From Chloroflexota bacterium (lineage in GTDB: Bacteria > Chloroflexota > Anaerolineae > DTPP01), in contig JAAYZY010000134.1 in the NCBI GenBank assembly GCA_012514615.1, positions 1-9,741 of the forward strand: 9,741 nucleotides of DNA. Direction: 5' to 3'. Below are positions 6,495-9,741 of this stretch, piece by piece. Position numbers and translations under genes: made by a program. Under the pieces are notes generated by a model, which worked only from the letters and a program-made list of their open reading frames with translations, was not told the DNA's origin and searched no databases. The stretch's first letter is position 1. Every line of letters starts with the position of its first letter.

Positions 6495-6860
6495 ATGGAG
6501 AAGCGCTACACGGCTCTGCGAGCAATCGGCACGTTCTACAAGGTGTTGGGCGGCTTGGCGGCGGTGGTCACCGTGCTGGCGGTGCTGGCCATCTGCCTCG
6601 GTGCAGTGCTGGGCAGCGGGGTGCTCGGCGGGCTGGGCCGAGAGTTCGGCGTCAACGTGCCCATGGGCCGCATGGGTGGCGCCTTCGAAGGGTTGATCGT
6701 GGGCTTCTTCGCCCTGCTCTACGGCGCGGGCGTGGCAGTGACCCTCTTCGGCATCGGCGAGCTGATCTACCTGCTGCTGGCCGTGGAAGAGAACACCCGC
6801 GTCACGGCCCATCTGCTGCGCCAGGGGAGCGCCAGCCCGAAGGCCCCGGCGCTGGAGTAG
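6495..6860 (+). CDS. Small membrane protein with two helices, function unknown
   Basis: A 121-residue protein that I cannot assign. Two hydrophobic segments (about 16-40 and 66-97) are separated by a glycine-rich stretch with GGLGREFGVNVPMGRMGG (45-62). The end of the second helix runs into GELIYLLLAVEENTRVTAHLL (88-108), a pattern I recall from small conserved bacterial membrane proteins ending in an xxIEENTR-type motif. Both termini should lie on the same side, probably cytoplasmic. The ATG at 6495 has an excellent site, GGAGGG, six bases upstream; the frame stays open for more than 1 kb upstream, but that part is an out-of-frame reading of the lipoprotein gene. It starts 32 nt after the lipoprotein stop, so co-transcription is likely. 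An accessory role for the lipoprotein or the sensors downstream is possible but not shown. Confidence 0.83.
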   Translation: MEKRYTALRAIGTFYKVLGGLAAVVTVLAVLAICLGAVLGSGVLGGLGREFGVNVPMGRMGGAFEGLIVGFFALLYGAGVAVTLFGIGELIYLLLAVEENTRVTAHLLRQGSASPKAPALE

Positions 6861-6943
6861 AGCCAACGCCCGCTGAGAAGCGGCCATCTAGACCCAGGCG
6901 GATCGTCTGCAAGCGTCCTGGGGAACCGTGTGAGGCCATACCT
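6861..6943 (+). other. Intergenic region with two imperfect inverted repeats, no clear promoter
   Basis: Between the small membrane protein and the first sensor lie a small hairpin, CCGCT-GAGA-AGCGG (6870-6883, GNRA-type loop), and a longer one, CCCAGGCG (6893-6900) pairing with CGtCCTGGG (6914-6922, one bulged T). Neither is followed by a T run, so they are not standard terminators. No convincing -10 box is seen. The sensors are therefore probably read from the promoter at 5137-5166, with these hairpins perhaps tuning RNA stability. Confidence 0.35.
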
Positions 6944-8182
6944 ATGGGGTGGGTCTTCCACCTCCACTCTGTCCCCTATCTGGTGAGTGCAGCAATTGCC
7001 CTGGGAGTGGCCGCTCTCGCGCGCTCGCGGTTGGCCGTGCCCGGCGCCAGCAGCCTGGGCTATCTCATGGCCTGCACCGCCTGGTGGTCCATCGGCAACC
7101 TGCTGGAGCTGGCCAGCCCTACCCTGGCGGGCAAGGCGTTCTGGACCAACATCGAGTACCTGGCCATTGGCGTGATCCCGGTGCTGTGGCTGGCCCTGGC
7201 GGCGCAGGTGAGCGGGCAAGGGGGCTGGCTCACCCGACGCAACGTACGGCTGCTGTTGGCCATCCCTGTGGCCACCCAGGTGATGCTCTGGACCAACCCT
7301 GCTCACGGGCTCATGTTCCCCACCTTCGCCCTGGACGGCCGCGGCCTATACCCGGTGGTGACCAAGACCTTCGGCCCCTGGGCCATGCTCTCTGTGGTCT
7401 ACTGCTGCGCGCTGCTGCTGGCTGGCAGCAGCCTGCTGATGCGGCTGACCACCCGCGCCAGCCTGCCCTACCGCCGACAGGCCATCGTCATCTTGCTGGC
7501 CGCGGTGGTCCCCTGGGTCTTCAGCATCCTGCACACCTTCAATGCCGACCCAATCCCCGGCGTGGACTTCACACCGCCGGCCTTCGCGGTCAGCGGTCTG
7601 CTGCTGATGCTCGCGCTGTTCCGCTTCTCGGATCTGGCGCCCATCGCCCACGAAACGCTCTTTGCCGAGATGCGCGACGGCGTCGTGGCGGTGGACATGC
7701 AGGGGCGCGTGGTGAACCTGAACCCGGCAGCCCAGCGGGCCCTGGGGAAGTCGGCGCGGAGCGTCATCGGGCAGGCGGCCGCCGAAGCCTGGCCGGACCT
7801 GCCGCCCCTGGAAGAGGTGCAGGATCGCACCCAAGTGGCGCTGCAGGGCCACGCCTACGACCTGCTGCTCTCCCCGGTGCTGGATCGGCGCGGCAACGTG
7901 AGCGGCAGGCTGGTTGTCTTGCGGGACATCGGCGAGCAGCAACGGGATGAAGCAGAACGTCAGCGGCTGCTGGAGGAGCTGCAGCAAGCCTTGGCAGACG
8001 TGCGCCGGCTGAGCGGGCTTCTGCCGATCTGCGCCTCGTGCAAGAAGATCCGCGACGACCAAGGCTACTGGCACGAGGTGGATCAGTACATCCGACAGCA
8101 CTCCACCGCAGACTTCAGCCGCAGCATCTGCCCAGACTGCCTGGTCAAGCAGCGGAGCGAGAGCCTGGAGGCTGAGCAGTGA
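6944..8182 (+). CDS. Membrane sensor protein: 7TM region, PAS domain, four-cysteine C-terminal motif (no kinase), copy A
   Basis: A 412-residue sensor-like protein. Residues about 8-228 hold seven hydrophobic helices with the signature of the N-terminal 7TM region of histidine kinases (HisKA_7TM type): LMACTAWWSIGNLLELAS (41-58), IEYLAIGVIPVLWLALA (70-86), WTNPAH (116-121) and FTPPAFAVSGLL (209-220). A PAS domain follows (about 236-330), with FAEMRDGVVAVD (240-251), RVVNLNPAAQR (255-265) and the closing VVLRDI (324-329). A short heptad-like helix (332-358) leads to LPICASCKKIRDDQGYW (360-376) and a terminal ICPDC (395-399). C363/C366 and C396/C399 form two CxxC pairs, probably a zinc or redox site. 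There is no phosphoacceptor histidine, ATPase, GGDEF or EAL domain, so the output is unknown. The ATG at 6944 follows a modest TGAGG; the stop overlaps the paralogue downstream. Confidence 0.88.
   Translation: MGWVFHLHSVPYLVSAAIALGVAALARSRLAVPGASSLGYLMACTAWWSIGNLLELASPTLAGKAFWTNIEYLAIGVIPVLWLALAAQVSGQGGWLTRRNVRLLLAIPVATQVMLWTNPAHGLMFPTFALDGRGLYPVVTKTFGPWAMLSVVYCCALLLAGSSLLMRLTTRASLPYRRQAIVILLAAVVPWVFSILHTFNADPIPGVDFTPPAFAVSGLLLMLALFRFSDLAPIAHETLFAEMRDGVVAVDMQGRVVNLNPAAQRALGKSARSVIGQAAAEAWPDLPPLEEVQDRTQVALQGHAYDLLLSPVLDRRGNVSGRLVVLRDIGEQQRDEAERQRLLEELQQALADVRRLSGLLPICASCKKIRDDQGYWHEVDQYIRQHSTADFSRSICPDCLVKQRSESLEAEQ
8021..8143 (+). other. Four-cysteine LPICxxCKKIRDDxGYW...CPDC module of sensor A
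   Basis: Residues 360-400 of the first sensor. Two CxxC pairs are 29 residues apart, with the strongly conserved KKIRDDQGYW, QYI, HS and FS between them. The spacing fits a small zinc-ribbon-like fold. I recall this tail on PAS, response-regulator and other signalling proteins of several phyla, but know of no assigned function. Confidence 0.75.
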
Positions 8183-9444
8183 ACTGGCAGTTCAGCCCCT
8201 ATTTCGTCCCCTACCTGGTCAGCGCGGCGGTGGCCCTGGGCGTGATCGCCCTGACGCGCCCCCGCCGCCAGATCGCCGCCGCGCCCCTCGTATGCCTCCT
8301 CATGGCCTGCACCGCATGGTGGGCTCTGCTCAATGTGGCGGAGCTGGCCAGCCAGGAACTGTCGCACAAGGTGTTCTGGGCAAGCCTGCAGTACTTCGCC
8401 ATCCCCGTCATCCCGCCCCTCTGGCTGATGATCGCCCTGGAGTACAGCGGCCGCCGGGTGAGCCGGCGCACCTTGCTCGTGCTGGCGGCGGTGCCGCTGG
8501 TAACCATCGTCTTGGTGTGGACCAACGGCCTGCACCACTGGGTCTGGCAGAACATCCACCTGGCCGCAGCCAACGGGTACACGGTGATGGCCAAGACCTA
8601 CGGCCCGTGGTTCTGGATATTGACCGCTTGGGCCTATGCCCAGGTGTTGGGGGGCAGCGTGGTGCTCATCGGGGAAGCGCTGTACGGCAGCGCATCCCTC
8701 TACCGCAGGCAGACCATCGTCATGCTCGCGGCCGCCTCGATCCCCTTGCTGGGCAACATCTCCTTTGTCTTTCACTTCAGCCAGGAGCTCGGGCTAGACT
8801 TGACGCCGCCAGCCTTCGCCTTGTCGGGAGGGTTGGTGGTTTGGGCCCTCTTCCGCTACCGCTTACTGGACCTGATGCCCATGGCCCATGAAACGCTCTT
8901 CGCCGAGATGCGCGACGGCGCCCTGGTTCTGGACGTCCACGCCCGGGTGATCAACCTCAACCCGGCGGCCCAGCGCATCCTGCGGCTCACAGCCAAGCAG
9001 GCCATGGGCATGGCGGCGCAAGAGGCGCTGGCCGAACGCCCCAACCTGGCGCAGCAGTACCGCACGGTGCTGGACGAACGGACAGAGATCTACCTGACCC
9101 ACAACGGCGTCTCCACGCCCTACGATCTGCTGATCTCCCCCCTGGTGGATCGCCAGGGGCGCCCCAGCGGCCGTCTGCTCGTCTTGCGAGATATCACAGA
9201 GCGGAAGCGCACCCAGGCCGAGCGTGAACGGCTCATCGGGGAACTGCAGCAGGCCCTGGCAGACGTCAAGCGCCTGGGCGGCCTCCTGCCCATCTGCAGC
9301 GTCTGCAAGAAGATCCGCGACGATCAGGGCTACTGGCGCGAGGTGGAACAGTACGTGACAACACACTCTGAGGCCGGCTTCAGCCACAGCATCTGCCCAG
9401 ACTGCGCCCAGAGGCTGTACAAAGACTACCTGAAGCCAGGATGA
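8179..9444 (+). CDS. Membrane sensor protein: 7TM region, PAS domain, four-cysteine C-terminal motif (no kinase), copy B
   Basis: A 421-residue paralogue of the preceding protein with the same plan. The seven hydrophobic helices lie within about 8-229, including PYLVSAAVALGVIALTR (11-27), LMACTAWWALLNVAELAS (41-58), VWTNGLHHWVW (113-123) and LTPPAFALSGGLV (208-220). The PAS domain covers about 237-340, with MAHETLFAEMRDGALVLD (235-252) and VINLNPAAQR (257-266). A heptad-like linker (341-368) leads to LPICSVCKKIRDDQGYW (370-386) and ICPDC (405-409), with C373/C376 and C406/C409. The last 59 or so residues align with copy A at about 44 identities by eye; the membrane part is clearly more diverged. 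The start is GTG at 8179 inside GTGA, overlapping the copy A stop by 4 nt, with GGAGG seven bases upstream, so translation is very probably coupled. No kinase or other catalytic domain is present. Which ligand it senses is unknown. Confidence 0.88.
   Translation: MNWQFSPYFVPYLVSAAVALGVIALTRPRRQIAAAPLVCLLMACTAWWALLNVAELASQELSHKVFWASLQYFAIPVIPPLWLMIALEYSGRRVSRRTLLVLAAVPLVTIVLVWTNGLHHWVWQNIHLAAANGYTVMAKTYGPWFWILTAWAYAQVLGGSVVLIGEALYGSASLYRRQTIVMLAAASIPLLGNISFVFHFSQELGLDLTPPAFALSGGLVVWALFRYRLLDLMPMAHETLFAEMRDGALVLDVHARVINLNPAAQRILRLTAKQAMGMAAQEALAERPNLAQQYRTVLDERTEIYLTHNGVSTPYDLLISPLVDRQGRPSGRLLVLRDITERKRTQAERERLIGELQQALADVKRLGGLLPICSVCKKIRDDQGYWREVEQYVTTHSEAGFSHSICPDCAQRLYKDYLKPG
9286..9408 (+). 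other. Four-cysteine LPICxxCKKIRDDxGYW...CPDC module of sensor B
   Basis: Residues 370-410 of the second sensor, with the same two CxxC pairs 29 residues apart as in sensor A. The residues between the cysteines of the first pair differ (SV against AS), while all cysteines and the KKIRDDQGYW run are kept. This points to constraint on the metal site or fold. Confidence 0.75.
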
Positions 9445-9481
9445 CCGTTGCGCGGCGGCTGCGACCCGGCGCGGGCTGGGC

Positions 9482-9700
9482 CTACTGCTGCTTCTGGCGC
9501 AGCGTGAGGCGGAACTCGTCGCCTTGCTGCTCCACCAGCACCGTTAGCCCCTCCTTCTCGGCCATGCGGCGCACGTTCTCCCGCGATGTGACGCTTTCCA
9601 CAAGCACTTCGATGGGGAACTGCCCTTCCCGAATGGCCTTGCGGGCCTGGATGACCGGTTGAGGGCACGAGAGCCCGCGGGCATCTACCACCTTTGCCAT
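9482..9700 (-). CDS. TusA/SirA/YedF-like sulfur-carrier protein
   Basis: A 72-residue cytoplasmic protein of the TusA family, small carriers that bind sulfur as a persulfide and pass it on in thiouridine, molybdenum cofactor, sulfur oxidation or selenium-related pathways. VDARGLSCPQPVIQARKAI (5-23) contains C12 within CPxP, the expected persulfide cysteine. The rest, with SRENVRRMAEKEGLTV (39-54) and GDEFRLTLR (60-68), resembles the N-terminal domain of YedF more than E. coli TusA, so I do not give a gene symbol. The ATG at 9700 has a very strong GGAGGAGG 8 nt upstream. It lies 15 nt after the stop of another minus-strand gene at the window edge, so the two are probably co-transcribed. It is convergent with sensor B, 37 nt apart; I see no clear terminator between them. 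Confidence 0.9.
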   Translation of the reverse strand: MAKVVDARGLSCPQPVIQARKAIREGQFPIEVLVESVTSRENVRRMAEKEGLTVLVEQQGDEFRLTLRQKQQ

Positions 9701-9715
9701 GAGAACCTCCTCCGG

Positions 9716-9741
9716 TTACGCCTTCTCGCGCATGGTGAAGC
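9716..9741 (-). CDS. C-terminal end of an unidentified gene upstream of the TusA-like gene, partial
   Basis: Minus-strand codons reading F-T-M-R-E-K-A then TAA (9718-9716) end 15 nt before the TusA-like start, with the strong ribosome binding site filling the gap. The spacing is typical of an operon. Eight codons are too few to identify the protein. A membrane transporter of the YeeE/YedE type or a sulfurtransferase would fit the usual neighbours of TusA-like genes, but this is only a guess. Confidence 0.45.

Noticed and set aside
6949..7950. Second plus-strand frame of about 333 codons inside sensor A.
   Set aside because: Gly/Ala/Arg-rich out-of-frame reading without hydrophobic or domain pattern; the sensor frame has clear helices and a PAS domain.
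7346..8775. Minus-strand open frames opposite the two sensor genes.
   Set aside because: They are similar to each other only because the sensor genes are paralogues, and they are rich in His, Gln and Gly like other shadows.
6944..9444. Reading the two sensors as histidine kinases.
   Set aside because: The 7TM region is of the type found in kinases, but no phosphoacceptor helix or ATP-binding N, G1 or G2 boxes occur before either stop.
9445..9481. Possible terminator hairpin CCCG-GCG-CGGG between the converging genes.
   Set aside because: The stem is only 4 bp and no T run follows on either strand, so it does not meet the pattern of an intrinsic terminator.

Overview
The window looks like chromosomal DNA of a high-GC bacterium, roughly two thirds G+C by eye. 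The best guess is a member of the Chloroflexota, probably of the Anaerolineae/Caldilineae type. This rests on the style of the proteins: a lipoprotein with a long Thr-Pro linker ahead of a DUF3048 domain, an N-terminal 7TM histidine-kinase-type sensor region without a kinase, and the gene mix around recO. No rRNA, tRNA, mobile element or CRISPR array was seen, so the placement is an inference.

There are three blocks. (1) Positions 1-5046, all on the minus strand, form one tightly packed run that reads as a single operon. In transcription order it holds a small MazG-like protein, recO, a second MazG-like nucleotide pyrophosphohydrolase, a possible glycosyltransferase-fold protein, a two-helix membrane protein, an NAD-dependent sugar epimerase, tsaB, and rimI, which is cut by the left edge. 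Neighbouring genes overlap by up to 8 nt or lie 10-30 nt apart. (2) A divergent promoter region at 5047-5232 carries a convincing rightward promoter, a weaker leftward one and two perfect palindromes. It fires rightward into a DUF3048 lipoprotein, a small two-helix membrane protein and two tandem paralogous membrane sensors (5233-9444). (3) A convergent minus-strand TusA/YedF-like gene lies at 9482-9700, with the last codons of another gene at the right edge.

The leftward operon joins information-processing functions: DNA repair (RecO), nucleotide-pool sanitation (two MazG-like proteins), tRNA t6A formation (TsaB) and ribosomal protein S18 acetylation (RimI). It also carries a small, probably glycan-related set (epimerase, possible glycosyltransferase, membrane protein). 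The tsaB-rimI pairing is common in bacteria; the rest of the arrangement seems lineage-specific.

The least explained part is the rightward operon. Its two sensors have the same plan: seven membrane helices, one PAS domain, a short predicted coiled coil, and a C-terminal motif of the form LPICxxCKKIRDDxGYW followed by CPDC. Neither has a histidine kinase, ATPase, GGDEF or other known output domain. The two genes overlap by 4 nt (GTGA), so they are probably made together and may work as a pair. The conserved four-cysteine tail is the best candidate for an uncharacterised signalling module here, although I recall similar tails on sensor and regulator proteins of other bacteria.
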